A DNA stretch of 64,000 nt, from positions 1 to 64,000 of the forward strand of contig NZ_JAHHIR010000071.1 of assembly GCF_018678075.1 (NCBI RefSeq). Direction: 5' to 3'. Each line of letters opens with the position of its first letter. Position 1 is the first letter of the stretch. A program made the translations under genes and the position numbers. The notes beneath the pieces were generated by a model, which made no database searches, was not told where the DNA came from, and was given only the letters and a program-made list of their open reading frames with translations. Shown here piece after piece: positions 48,856 through 57,699 of the stretch. This stretch comes from Epibacterium ulvae (GTDB lineage Bacteria > Pseudomonadota > Alphaproteobacteria > Rhodobacterales > Rhodobacteraceae).

Positions 48856-48932
48856 CGGGCTATGGCGCAGCCTGGTAGCGCGTCCGTCTGGGGGACGGAA
48901 GGTCGCAGGTTCGAGTCCTGCTAGCCCGACCA
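48856..48932 (+). tRNA. tRNA-Pro (anticodon GGG)
   Basis: A 77-nt cloverleaf with encoded CCA. The acceptor stem CGGGCTA (48856-48862) pairs with TAGCCCG (48922-48928), followed by ACCA. The D arm is GCGCAGCCTGGTAGCGC. The anticodon stem TCCGT/ACGGA encloses loop CTGGGGG with T33 and anticodon GGG. The T arm has GCAGG TTCGAGT CCTGC. GGG reads CCC and CCU proline codons. Confidence 0.96.
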
Positions 48933-48943
48933 AACAAACCCTC

Positions 48944-48979
48944 AAAAACGCCTGGGTGTCTTTCACCCGGGCGTTTTGT
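48944..48979 (+). terminator. Terminator after tRNA-Pro
   Basis: AAAACGCC, GGGTG and CACCC, GGCGTTTT form a long stem with one T-G mismatch and loop TCTTT, ending in TTTTG. It starts 12 nt after the tRNA CCA. Confidence 0.8.
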
Positions 48980-49068
48980 GTATCTTGCGTCTGGATTTTA
49001 TTCGACCAACCAGACATTGCGAAACGCAGGAGCAACGCTGTAAATTGCTCACTCGGGAGGACAGGATC

Positions 49069-50160
49069 ATGACCACGCAGACCACAGGCGTTTTGCCCAG
49101 CCAAGACATCCAAACCATGTTGGACAGCGGCGAGATTCGTGTCGACCGCCCCACGGTGGACGGGCAGATCCAACCCGCGAGCCTGGACCTGCGTTTGGGT
49201 ACAGTTGCTTACCGGGTGCGAGCGTCGTTTTTGGCGGGGCAGTCCACATCTGTTCTGGACCGTCTAGAAGAGTTCGAGATGCACCAGATTGCCCTTGAAG
49301 GCGGTGCCGTTCTGGAAAAAGGCTGCGTTTATGTTGTGCCTTTGATGGAAAACCTTGCGCTGCCTGACGATATTTCCGCCGTGGCCAATGCGAAATCCTC
49401 CACCGGGCGGCTTGACCTTTTGACACGTACGATCACCGACGGCGGGGAAGAGTTCGACCGGATCAAACCGGGCTATCAGGGACCGCTTTATGCGGAGATT
49501 TGCCCGCGCTCTTTCTCGGTTCTGGTGCGTCCGGGCATGCGGTTGAATCAGATCCGCTTCCGTCGCGGTCAGGCCGTCCTGCCCGATACCGAGCTGCGCG
49601 CACTGCATGCGGATGCGCCGCTGGTGGATGGCACGGCCGTTATCGAAGACGGGTTGGGATTCTCGGTGGATCTGAAACTGCCGGGCACCGACCTGGTGGG
49701 ATACCGCGCAAAACCCCATACCAGCGTGATCGATCTGGACCGGATCGGGGCCTATGATCCCAAGGACTACTGGGAAGAGGTGCGCAGCGACAATGGTCGT
49801 ATCATCCTGGATCCCGGCGCATTCTATATTCTGGTCAGCCGCGAGGCGGTGCATATCCCGCCGGCTTATGCCGCAGAAATGGCCCCCTATCTGGCTATGG
49901 TGGGTGAATTCCGGGTGCATTACGCGGGCTTTTTTGACCCGGGCTTTGGTCATGCCGCCGCAGGTGGCGCAGGCTCACGCGGTGTGTTGGAAGTGCGCTG
50001 CCATGAAGCTCCGTTTGTGTTGGAGCACGGGCAGATCGTTGGCCGACTGGTCTATGAGAAAATGGCGGCGATCCCGGATCAGCTGTATGGCGCAGGGATT
50101 GCGTCAAACTACCAAGGTCAGGGGCTGAAACTGTCCAAACATTTCCGCGCGCCCGCATAA
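49069..50160 (+). CDS. dcd: Two-domain dCTP deaminase
   Basis: A 363-residue 2-deoxycytidine triphosphate deaminase of the double-length type, twice the size of E. coli Dcd. The first half contains IQPASLDLRLG, ANAKSSTGRLDLLTRTI and GPLYAEICPRSFSVLVRPGMRLNQIRF (in parts). The second half repeats the fold with ILDPGAFYILVSREAVHIPP and MVGEFRVHYAGFFDPGFG. The protein makes dUTP from dCTP for dTMP synthesis. The start follows a GGGAGGA site; an upstream frame overlapping the tRNA terminator is rejected. Confidence 0.94.
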   Translation: MTTQTTGVLPSQDIQTMLDSGEIRVDRPTVDGQIQPASLDLRLGTVAYRVRASFLAGQSTSVLDRLEEFEMHQIALEGGAVLEKGCVYVVPLMENLALPDDISAVANAKSSTGRLDLLTRTITDGGEEFDRIKPGYQGPLYAEICPRSFSVLVRPGMRLNQIRFRRGQAVLPDTELRALHADAPLVDGTAVIEDGLGFSVDLKLPGTDLVGYRAKPHTSVIDLDRIGAYDPKDYWEEVRSDNGRIILDPGAFYILVSREAVHIPPAYAAEMAPYLAMVGEFRVHYAGFFDPGFGHAAAGGAGSRGVLEVRCHEAPFVLEHGQIVGRLVYEKMAAIPDQLYGAGIASNYQGQGLKLSKHFRAPA

Positions 50161-50180
50161 CGGGCCGCATTTGCCAGGGG

Positions 50181-50387
50181 TCAGGAGTTGGAATTGCGTT
50201 TGGCGCGGCGGGCCTGGCGCATAGCGCGGATACGTTCCCGCTCGGCACGCTCTTCGTCGGTCTCAACCCGTTTGCCAGCCGATTGCGGCTTGTCGCTCAT
50301 CGCGCGGAACCCTGCATCAACGCCGCGATTGACCAAACGCCCGATGACACGGCGCAACACCATATTGATCAGCCAATTTGCGTTCAT
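50181..50387 (-). CDS. Small basic conserved protein
   Basis: A 68-residue hypothetical protein. It has a short hydrophobic/amphipathic N-terminus (MNANWLINMVLRRVIGRLVN) and a charged, Arg-rich C-terminal helix (EERAERERIRAMRQARRAKR). It lies between dcd, which it faces, and scpB in the same direction. It resembles small proteins seen at this place in other Rhodobacterales, but I do not recognise a function. Confidence 0.75.
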   Translation of the reverse strand: MNANWLINMVLRRVIGRLVNRGVDAGFRAMSDKPQSAGKRVETDEERAERERIRAMRQARRAKRNSNS

Positions 50388-50438
50388 GGGCGCGTCTCCT
50401 TGCTGTTGCCAATCTGCTTACACAGGATTGCGGTTTTT

Positions 50439-51158
50439 TCAGGGCGTCTCACCCGGGCTGTCGGACGCCGCTGGCGCACTGTCGCCTTCTGGGAACAGCT
50501 CTGCCTGTTCTTCATCCGGCTCATCCTCGTCACGTCCCCCCATCGGCAAGGCACCGGGCGGTGGCCTGCTTTCGAGTAGACCTGCAGATCGCAACTCTTT
50601 CAAGCCTGGCAGATCACGGGCGCTTTCGAGGCCAAAATGATCCAGAAAACCCGGCGTCACGACAAATGTCACCGGACGGCCCGGCGCCATTTTGCGTCGT
50701 CCCAGTCGGATCCATTCCATTTCCAACAGTTGATCGATGGTGCCGCGCGCGACAGAGACGCCACGAATCTCTTCGATCTCGGCCCGCGTGATCGGCTGGT
50801 GATAGGCGATGATCGCCAAAGTCTCGATCGCAGCGCGGGACAGTTTGCGCTGTTCGACAGTTTCACGCTCCATCAGGAAGCCAAGGTCCGGCGCGGTGCG
50901 CATGGCCCAGGCCTCACCCACGTTTACAACGCGGACCCCGCGCCCTTCATAGCGGCTGCGCACATGTTCTATCGCTTGTGCCGGGTTACAGCCATGGGGC
51001 ATGCGGGCGGCAAGATCGCGCAGGGTCACAGGTTCGGCGCTGGCGAATAAAACCGCTTCGACCATACGTTCCTGTTCGGCAATTGGTGGCGCGTCAAACA
51101 ACGTATCGGTATCAAGTTGTTTCGGGTCGGTGGTCTGGTTCGTCTGAATATCCATCAT
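50439..51158 (-). CDS. scpB: Segregation and condensation protein B
   Basis: A 239-residue ScpB, the winged-helix dimer that binds the ScpA C-terminus and the SMC complex for chromosome condensation. Typical sequence: MVEAVLFASAEPVTLRDLA, RAAIETLAIIAYHQPITRAEIE and YVVT-like TFVVTPGFLDHFGL. An acidic, proline-rich tail of about 45 residues ends the protein. The start overlaps the scpA stop (ATGA); the next ATG 3 nt later is possible. Confidence 0.94.
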   Translation of the reverse strand: MMDIQTNQTTDPKQLDTDTLFDAPPIAEQERMVEAVLFASAEPVTLRDLAARMPHGCNPAQAIEHVRSRYEGRGVRVVNVGEAWAMRTAPDLGFLMERETVEQRKLSRAAIETLAIIAYHQPITRAEIEEIRGVSVARGTIDQLLEMEWIRLGRRKMAPGRPVTFVVTPGFLDHFGLESARDLPGLKELRSAGLLESRPPPGALPMGGRDEDEPDEEQAELFPEGDSAPAASDSPGETP

Positions 51159-51949
51159 TCACCTTCGTTGAGGCTGCGCAATTTGATCGGGGCAAAATTT
51201 TCACCCTGTCGCAATTCCAGCTTGCCTTCCTTGGCCAATTGCAGCGCCGCCGCAAAGGTGGCCGCCGTGGCAGAGCGCCGTTTCACCGGGTCGCTGTGCC
51301 AGCCATCGGGCAGATAGCTGATCATATCAGTCCAGTCGCCGGTAAAACCGATCAGGCTGCGCATACGTTCCAAAGCCTCCTCCATGGTGTAGACCGACTC
51401 GCGGTCCATCACGAAGGGGCGAAAATCATCCTTGGTGCGGATCCGGGCGTAGGCCTGCATCAGATCCAACAGGTTGGCGGAATAAGTCACGGATTTGACC
51501 CGTGTCACGCCCTCGCACATGCCACGTACAAAGAAGTCGCGACCGCGCTGGTCCCGCCCCAAAAGCCGGGCTGCCGCGTCTCGCATCGCCTGCAGACGTT
51601 CCAGTTGGAACGCCAGATGCGCGGCAAGCTCTTCACCAGACGGGCCGTCTTCGGTTGGATCGGGCGGCAACAGCAGACGTGATTTCAAAAAGGCCAGCCA
51701 AGCCGCCATCACCAGATAATCAGCGGCCAGTTCGATCCGCAGCTCTTTGGCGCGTTCCACAAAGGTCAGATATTGCCGCGCCAGCTCCAGCACGGAAATC
51801 TTGCGCAGGTCGACCTTTTGGGTGCGCGACAGCATCAGCAAAACGTCGAGCGGTCCTTCAAAACCGTCGACGTCCACAATCAGCGCTTCAGCCGCAAGCC
51901 GGTCTTCGACCGATTGCGTATTTTCGGGAAAAAGCGTGTCTTCAGCCAT
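51155..51949 (-). CDS. scpA: Segregation and condensation protein A
   Basis: A 264-residue kleisin that bridges SMC heads with ScpB. The N-terminal domain holds VDGFEGPLDVLLMLSRTQKVDL (in part FEGPLDVLL), the middle LAADYLVMAAWLAFLKSRLLLP, and the C-terminal winged helix SATAATFAAALQLAKEGKLELRQ (in parts). It overlaps nagZ by 8 nt upstream and scpB by 4 nt downstream, so the genes are translationally linked. Confidence 0.95.
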   Translation of the reverse strand: MAEDTLFPENTQSVEDRLAAEALIVDVDGFEGPLDVLLMLSRTQKVDLRKISVLELARQYLTFVERAKELRIELAADYLVMAAWLAFLKSRLLLPPDPTEDGPSGEELAAHLAFQLERLQAMRDAAARLLGRDQRGRDFFVRGMCEGVTRVKSVTYSANLLDLMQAYARIRTKDDFRPFVMDRESVYTMEEALERMRSLIGFTGDWTDMISYLPDGWHSDPVKRRSATAATFAAALQLAKEGKLELRQGENFAPIKLRSLNEGE

Positions 51950-52949
51950 ATACCTGTCCGCTCATGAGAGCGGATAGTTCGTCCTCTGCGGCGGAAATGT
52001 CAAGCGGTTGAGGTGGCTTTCGCAGGGCCAAGGCGGCGGATGCACGCCGCTGGGCGGCCTCCCCCATCTCTCCTGCGGCGCCTGCCACGGCGCTACGTTC
52101 GGCCAGATCCGCATTGCACAGCAGAACAACGTCACAGCCCGCCGCCAGCGATTTCCGGGAAATGTCGGCATAGGATCCGGACAAGGCTTTCATCGAGATA
52201 TCGTCTGTCATCAACAGACCGTCAAACATCATCTCGGTCCGGATCAGGTCGACCACTTTCGGCGACAAAGTCGCGGGCTGTTCGTCAATTGCGTCAAAGA
52301 CCACATGGGCCGTCATCGCCATGGGCAGATCATGCAGCACTTTGAATGCGGCGAAATCCTGGGCCGACAATTCATCTTGCGATGCGCTGACACGGGGCAG
52401 ATCCAGATGGCTGTCAGAGACCGCGCGCCCATGACCGGGAATGTGTTTCAGAACCGGCAGAACGCCGCCATCCAGATGCCCGTCCGACACCGCGCGGGCA
52501 ATGGACACCACATCTGGCGTCGCCTCCCCGTAGCAGCGGTTTTTCAAAAACGGGTGGGTGTCGGCCATGGCAACATCCGCAATTGGCGCGCAATTGCTGT
52601 CAATACCAAGGCTGCGCAGCTCATCCGCGATCAAACGATACCGCAGATACATGGCGCGCGCGGCGTTTTCGCCGGCTTGCGCTACGTGATCCAGCGGCGC
52701 TTTCCATTCGCGGGCGAGCGGTTTGCGCAAACGTTGCACACGGCCGCCTTCTTGATCGATGGTGATCAGACACTCATGGCCCGCAGCTTCGCGAAACTCA
52801 TCACACAGCGCGCGCACCTGATCGGCGCTGTCGATATTGCGCGCAAACAGGATGAAGCCAAAAGGTTTGGTGTCGGCAAACAGGGCCTTTTCCTCGGCCG
52901 TCAGGCGTAGCCCTTCAGCATCCAGGATCGTGGCCCCGTAGCGTGTCAT
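51942..52949 (-). CDS. nagZ: Beta-N-acetylhexosaminidase NagZ
   Basis: A 335-residue GH3 enzyme that removes GlcNAc from muropeptides in the cytoplasm during peptidoglycan recycling. The catalytic-loop signature KHIPGHGRAVSDSHLDLP contains the general acid/base His and Asp pair, and MTDDISMKAL carries the nucleophile Asp. The N-terminal TIDQEGGRVQRL block is typical. It works in the same pathway as AnmK at 35.3-36.4 kb. The start overlaps the upstream SPOR gene by four bases. Confidence 0.95.
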   Translation of the reverse strand: MTRYGATILDAEGLRLTAEEKALFADTKPFGFILFARNIDSADQVRALCDEFREAAGHECLITIDQEGGRVQRLRKPLAREWKAPLDHVAQAGENAARAMYLRYRLIADELRSLGIDSNCAPIADVAMADTHPFLKNRCYGEATPDVVSIARAVSDGHLDGGVLPVLKHIPGHGRAVSDSHLDLPRVSASQDELSAQDFAAFKVLHDLPMAMTAHVVFDAIDEQPATLSPKVVDLIRTEMMFDGLLMTDDISMKALSGSYADISRKSLAAGCDVVLLCNADLAERSAVAGAAGEMGEAAQRRASAALALRKPPQPLDISAAEDELSALMSGQVYG

Positions 52950-54136
52950 CGTGTGGTCACCGGAATACAATCGGCGCTGCCTGCCACCAATGCGGCGCAG
53001 AAGCGGCGTGCATCAGAGAGATCGTCAAACCCCATGGCGCGCAAACGGTAGAATGTCCGGCCACCGCTTTCGGCGCGTTGGATCACCCGTTGTTTGCCCG
53101 TCAGATAGTCGGAAAACCGAGCGGAAATCCGGGTCCATTCAGACCGTGCAACCTCTGCGCTTTCATATGCACCAAGCTGGGCCAATCGGGTGCCGGTTGG
53201 CAGGCTGGTTGGATCCACGTCGATGGCCTGGCTGGTGGCTTCGGCGGGGGCTGATGCTGACAGGCTCGCCGGGGTGAAACGCGCCGGACGAGCGGCGGGG
53301 CGCAGCGACACGCGAACGCCGGGAGCATCAAGCACAATAGATGCCACAACCGGTTCGATTTGTGTCAGCGGCTCTGGCGGGACGATCGCAGGTGCAAGCG
53401 CCGCAACCTGGGTCACATTTCCGGCTATGTCGGACACCCCAGCAATAGGCTCCACCCCTTCGGTTAGGCGGGCCACCAATGCGTCTATATCATTGCTTTG
53501 AACACCTTCGGGCCGGGCCGGAGTGGGCCGTGTTGGAGCAATATCCGCAACTGCCAGATCAAGGTTCACTGGCGTGTTCAACGTCTCAATCTCGCTCAGC
53601 TGAGCAAAGGTTTTGTCATCCGCGCTGAGATCCAGTTCTGCCGGTGCCAGCGTCAGTCGGTCAGCGGGAGCGGCGGCGGTTCCGGTGGCGGCCACCTCGT
53701 TCACGGCCAGACCCTGATTGTCTGCCGGGCGTCCGCCGGGCTCTTCGGGAGAAATCCGCAAAGGTCCTTCGGCGGCGCGCACAACCGGAATTCCGGTCAC
53801 ATCGCGGGTAATCAGATTGTAGCCCCAATAACCAACGCCGATCGCCAGCGCCAAGGAGGCAACGCCGCCCATGATGCCCAGGGTGCGGGTCCAGTCGCGT
53901 TTTTCCGCTGAGGGCGGTGCGTAGTCTTGCGCGCCTGCTGCGAACCCTTGTGACGGCGCCGCGTATAACGTGCTGTCATACGCGGATTGCGCATAAGTTT
54001 CGGTCCCCGGACCGCTGTAGCTGCTGTTCGGGGTGTCGGTGGACTGTTGAAAATTGTTATTTGACGAGGAATCCCGCTCTTGGAATCCCTCTTGGGAATA
54101 GGCCTGGTGCGCACCAGCCTGCGTAAAATACGCCAT
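52946..54136 (-). CDS. SPOR-domain membrane protein
   Basis: A 396-residue protein. Residues 1-85 are a Ser/Tyr/Gln-rich cytoplasmic region, one membrane helix spans about 88-110 (LGIMGGVASLALAIGVGYW), and a long Ala/Pro-rich periplasmic linker leads to a C-terminal SPOR domain at about 325-396 (RLAQLGAYESAEVARSEWTR). SPOR domains bind denuded peptidoglycan at the division septum. It is the first gene of the SPOR-nagZ-scpA-scpB operon, the common alphaproteobacterial order. Confidence 0.92.
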   Translation of the reverse strand: MAYFTQAGAHQAYSQEGFQERDSSSNNNFQQSTDTPNSSYSGPGTETYAQSAYDSTLYAAPSQGFAAGAQDYAPPSAEKRDWTRTLGIMGGVASLALAIGVGYWGYNLITRDVTGIPVVRAAEGPLRISPEEPGGRPADNQGLAVNEVAATGTAAAPADRLTLAPAELDLSADDKTFAQLSEIETLNTPVNLDLAVADIAPTRPTPARPEGVQSNDIDALVARLTEGVEPIAGVSDIAGNVTQVAALAPAIVPPEPLTQIEPVVASIVLDAPGVRVSLRPAARPARFTPASLSASAPAEATSQAIDVDPTSLPTGTRLAQLGAYESAEVARSEWTRISARFSDYLTGKQRVIQRAESGGRTFYRLRAMGFDDLSDARRFCAALVAGSADCIPVTTR

Positions 54137-54246
54137 ATCCGCCTCTCTGCCCACGCGCAGGCCTCGATTAAGCCATGCAACGGGTCTCGTTTGAACTCTG
54201 CCTCAGTCCAGCGGTAGCGTTTATTAGTTGCGAATTTGTTTTCGCG

Positions 54247-55992
54247 TTATCGCATTTCTTCCGCCGGTTTCACGCCAAGAATACCAAGACCTGCGGAAAT
54301 GACAACGGAAACGGCACGCGCGAGCGCCAAATTTGCATGTGTTGCCGAATGGTCGCCCTCGTTAACAAAACGTAAACTCTGGTTAGATTTGCCAAGGTGA
54401 TAAAGCCCGTGCAGCTCGGAGGCGAGGTCATACAGGTAAAACGCCACCCGATGCGGTTCATTGGTGCGCGCGGCGATCTCAACCAGACGGGGCCATTCAG
54501 CCAGCTTTTTGATCACGGCCAATTGCGTTGGATCAGACACCAAAGTCAGGTCCGCCGCAGACAGTGTCTCATCCGAGGCGGCAACGCCCTGCTCTGCCGC
54601 TTTGCGCAATGTCGAACAGATCCGCGCATTGGCGTATTGGACGTAGAACACCGGGTTGTCCTTGGACTGTTCCAGTGCTTTGTCGAGGTCAAAGTCCAGC
54701 CCTTGATCGTTTTTGCGTGTCAGCAGCATAAACCGGGTGACGTCTGCGCCGACGGCATCGACCACGTCGCGCAGGGTGACAAAGGTCCCTGCCCGTTTGG
54801 ACATTTTGAATTCTGCGCCATCTTTGAACAGTTTCACAAGCTGGCACAATTTGACATCGAGCGGCACCCGACCGTCAGACAGCGCCGAAACGGCTGCCTT
54901 CATCCGTTTGACATAGCCGCCGTGATCCGCACCAAAGACATCGATCAGCTCGTCAAAGCCACGCGAGACTTTGTCATAGTGATAGGCAATGTCGGGCGCG
55001 AAATAGGTCCAAGAGCCGTCCGATTTCATCACCGCACGGTCCACGTCGTCGCCGTGATCTGTGGATTTGAACAATGTCTGTTCGCGCGCTTCCCAATCGT
55101 CCGGTTTCTTGCCCTTTGGCGGCTCCAACACGCCGCGGTAGACAAGGCCTTTGGCCTTCAACTCCTCCAACGCCGCTTCGATACGGCCGGTGCCATAGAG
55201 CGATTTTTCGGAGTAAAAGACGTCCATCTCGATCCCCAACAGGGCGAGATCTTCGCGGATCAGCTTCATCATTTCGTCGGTGGCAAACAGGCGGAACGTC
55301 TCTAGCCAGGCGTCTTCGGGCTGGTCGATATAGGCGTCGCCGTATGTCGCCTTGAGCGCCTCACCCACGGGTTTGAGATAATCCGCCGGATAGGTCCCAT
55401 CAGGGAATTCAACGGTCTGACCGTGTGCTTCGAGATAGCGCAGATAGGCAGAGCGCGCCAGGACATCGACCTGTGCGCCGCCGTCGTTGATGTAATATTC
55501 GCGGGTCACGTCATAACCGGCATAGTCCAGCAGGCTCGCCAGCGCGTCGCCAAAGACCGCACCACGCGTGTGGCCCACATGCAGCGGGCCGGTCGGGTTG
55601 GCAGAGACGTATTCCACGTTCACGCGTTTGTTCTGGCCCATGGTTGAGCGGCCGTAAGCCTCACCTCCGGCCAAAACGGTGCCCAGCACAGACTGCCAAA
55701 CCCCATCCGCAAGGCGCAGGTTCAAAAAGCCGGGGCCTGCAACCGATGCTTCGGTGATGCGCGCATCCTCGGCCAATTTGGCGGCAAGCGTGTCGGCAAT
55801 GTCACGGGGTTTCATCTTGGCCGGTTTGGCCAGAACCATCGCCGCGTTGGTCGCCATGTCGCCATGCGCCGCATCGCGCGGCGGCTCTACCGCGACATTG
55901 GCAAAGTCGAGCCCATCGGGCAGCGCCCCATCCGCAACCATAGCGGTGAGGTTTTCGATCACAAGCGAATGAATATCGGTAAAGAGGTTCAT
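54247..55992 (-). CDS. argS: Arginyl-tRNA synthetase
   Basis: A 581-residue class I synthetase for arginine. It has the N-terminal Add-1 domain ([20 protein letters not shown]), the HIGH motif in [18 protein letters not shown], the catalytic core with [14 protein letters not shown] and [13 protein letters not shown] (the KMSKS-like loop), and the anticodon-binding DALR domain at about 455-581. It starts at MNLFTDIHS. It lies between dgt and the SPOR gene, all in one direction. Confidence 0.97.
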   Translation of the reverse strand: MNLFTDIHSLVIENLTAMVADGALPDGLDFANVAVEPPRDAAHGDMATNAAMVLAKPAKMKPRDIADTLAAKLAEDARITEASVAGPGFLNLRLADGVWQSVLGTVLAGGEAYGRSTMGQNKRVNVEYVSANPTGPLHVGHTRGAVFGDALASLLDYAGYDVTREYYINDGGAQVDVLARSAYLRYLEAHGQTVEFPDGTYPADYLKPVGEALKATYGDAYIDQPEDAWLETFRLFATDEMMKLIREDLALLGIEMDVFYSEKSLYGTGRIEAALEELKAKGLVYRGVLEPPKGKKPDDWEAREQTLFKSTDHGDDVDRAVMKSDGSWTYFAPDIAYHYDKVSRGFDELIDVFGADHGGYVKRMKAAVSALSDGRVPLDVKLCQLVKLFKDGAEFKMSKRAGTFVTLRDVVDAVGADVTRFMLLTRKNDQGLDFDLDKALEQSKDNPVFYVQYANARICSTLRKAAEQGVAASDETLSAADLTLVSDPTQLAVIKKLAEWPRLVEIAARTNEPHRVAFYLYDLASELHGLYHLGKSNQSLRFVNEGDHSATHANLALARAVSVVISAGLGILGVKPAEEMR

Positions 55993-56095
55993 ATCCGGCG
56001 TCCTATTGTTCACTCCAGCGGATACCCACGCCCCGGCACAGGGTCAACCTCTCGGAGGGAATTTGATCAATCGAGACGATGGCTCCGCACCTGAG

Positions 56096-57259
56096 TTACA
56101 GCGGTGAGGCCGCCGCGCGTTCTGGAAACAAGCGTTCATGCAGCTGCAAGGCAAAGCGGTCCGTCATCCCGGCTATATAGTCCGACACCAACCGCACCCG
56201 TGCGAGGGTATCGGGACAGGCCTGAATTTCCGGATGCCACCGCGCCGGCATCTCCATCGTGTTCTCAAGGTAATAACCAAATAGATCCTCAACCACAGTG
56301 GCGACATGGCTGCGCACCACCATGACCGAAGGCGCGCGATACATTCGGGTGAACAGGAAGGCGCGGATTTCTTTCAGGTCCTGCCAAAGCGGTGCGGAAA
56401 AGGCCACAATGGGCCTGCCCAAGGCTCGCACCTCTTCGACGGATGCAACGCCCGAGGATTTCAGGTTGGCCTGCGACGTATCAATCACGTCTGACACCAG
56501 CGCTCCAAAAACACGCCGCAACGCTTCATGCCGTCTACGGGTGGGCTCCAGTTCGGGATACGTCTTGTCGACCACGGCAAACGCGTCCGAGACTATCGGC
56601 AGAGCGCAGATATCGTCGTCCGTAAACAGCCCCGCCCGCAGACCATCGTGTAGATCGTGGTTGTTATAGGCGATATCATCGGCCAATGCGGCAACCTGCG
56701 CCTCGGTACTGGCGTGGGTTTCAAGTTCCAAATCGAACTGTGTATTACACGCGGCCAAGGCCCAGGGCAGCTCCCCCAGAACCGGGCCATTGTGTTTGGC
56801 AATCGCCTCCAACGTCTCCCAGGTCAGGTTCAACCCATCAAATTCAGCATAGTGTTTTTCCAACTGGGTCACGATCCGGATGGCCTGCGCGTTGTGATCA
56901 AACCCGCCGTAAGGTTCCATCAGAGCATGCAGGGCGTCCTCGCCCGTGTGGCCAAAGGGCGTGTGGCCAAGATCATGCGCCAACGCCACGGCTTCGGTCA
57001 GTTCTTGGTTCAACCCCAAAGCGCCGGCAATAGTGCGCGCGACCTGTGCGACCTCAATGGAATGGGTCAGACGGGTGCGGTAATTGTCGCCTTCATGTTC
57101 CACAAAGACCTGCGTCTTGTGTTTCAACCGGCGAAAGGCGCTGGCATGGATGATCCGATCACGATCTCGCTGGAACGGGGAGCGAAAACTGCTTTCTTCT
57201 TCAAAGATGCCCCGGCCTCGGGTACGATCGGGCATGGTCGCGTAAACCGCATGGGTCAA
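56096..57259 (-). CDS. dgt: Deoxyguanosine triphosphate triphosphohydrolase-like protein
   Basis: A 387-residue HD-domain dNTPase of the dGTPase type 2 family. Metal motifs: RLTHSIEVAQVAR and HDLGHTPFGHTGEDAL, with NNHDLHDGLRAGLF later. The start is taken as TTG at 57259 (THAVYATMPDRTRGR) with AAGGA upstream, because relatives begin about 13 residues before the RGR block and any upstream frame would run into the erpA leader. It is divergent from erpA; the dgt/erpA pair is conserved in alphaproteobacteria. Confidence 0.93.
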   Translation of the reverse strand: MTHAVYATMPDRTRGRGIFEEESSFRSPFQRDRDRIIHASAFRRLKHKTQVFVEHEGDNYRTRLTHSIEVAQVARTIAGALGLNQELTEAVALAHDLGHTPFGHTGEDALHALMEPYGGFDHNAQAIRIVTQLEKHYAEFDGLNLTWETLEAIAKHNGPVLGELPWALAACNTQFDLELETHASTEAQVAALADDIAYNNHDLHDGLRAGLFTDDDICALPIVSDAFAVVDKTYPELEPTRRRHEALRRVFGALVSDVIDTSQANLKSSGVASVEEVRALGRPIVAFSAPLWQDLKEIRAFLFTRMYRAPSVMVVRSHVATVVEDLFGYYLENTMEMPARWHPEIQACPDTLARVRLVSDYIAGMTDRFALQLHERLFPERAAASPL

Positions 57260-57346
57260 TGATCTTTTCCTTGAAGTAACCTTGTCGCCTGGTTCGCACC
57301 TTTCTATATAATGAGTTGCGCTGCAACACGGCATTGGAGAGATCAC

Positions 57347-57670
57347 ATGCAATTGCCTCCCAAAGTGACAGAACGGGCCTTTGAACGGCTGGCCGAAATC
57401 GGCGCCGCCTCCCAAGGGCAGGCGCTGCGCATTGCGGTCGAAGGCGGCGGCTGTTCGGGCTTTCAATATCAGATCGAACTGGACGCCCCTGCGGCCGAAG
57501 ACTTGGTGCTGGAAGGCAACGGCGAAAAAGTAGTGGTCGACAGCGTGTCGCTGCCATTTCTGGCCGATGCGGTTATCGATTTCACCGAAGAGCTGATCGG
57601 CGCGCGGTTTGTGATCAACAATCCAAACGCCACTGCAAGCTGCGGCTGCGGCACCTCGTTCTCGATGTGA
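57347..57670 (+). CDS. erpA: Iron-sulfur cluster insertion protein ErpA
   Basis: A 107-residue A-type Fe-S carrier. The three cluster-binding cysteines lie in GGGCSGFQY and SCGCGTSF. GGAGAG precedes the ATG. The divergent dgt neighbour and nearby xthA favour erpA over iscA. A nine-G run at 57675-57683 follows the stop. Confidence 0.92.
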   Translation: MQLPPKVTERAFERLAEIGAASQGQALRIAVEGGGCSGFQYQIELDAPAAEDLVLEGNGEKVVVDSVSLPFLADAVIDFTEELIGARFVINNPNATASCGCGTSFSM

Positions 57671-57699
57671 GCTTGGGGGGGGGCACGTCCGCCCGTCGC

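Noticed and set aside
48976-49068. Longer start for the dCTP deaminase
   Set aside because: The added frame overlaps the tRNA terminator and lacks family sequence, while ATG at 49069 has a strong ribosome site.
57675-57683. Run of nine G after erpA as a phase-variable tract
   Set aside because: It lies outside any coding frame and 16 nt from the nearest stop, with no promoter nearby that it would switch.
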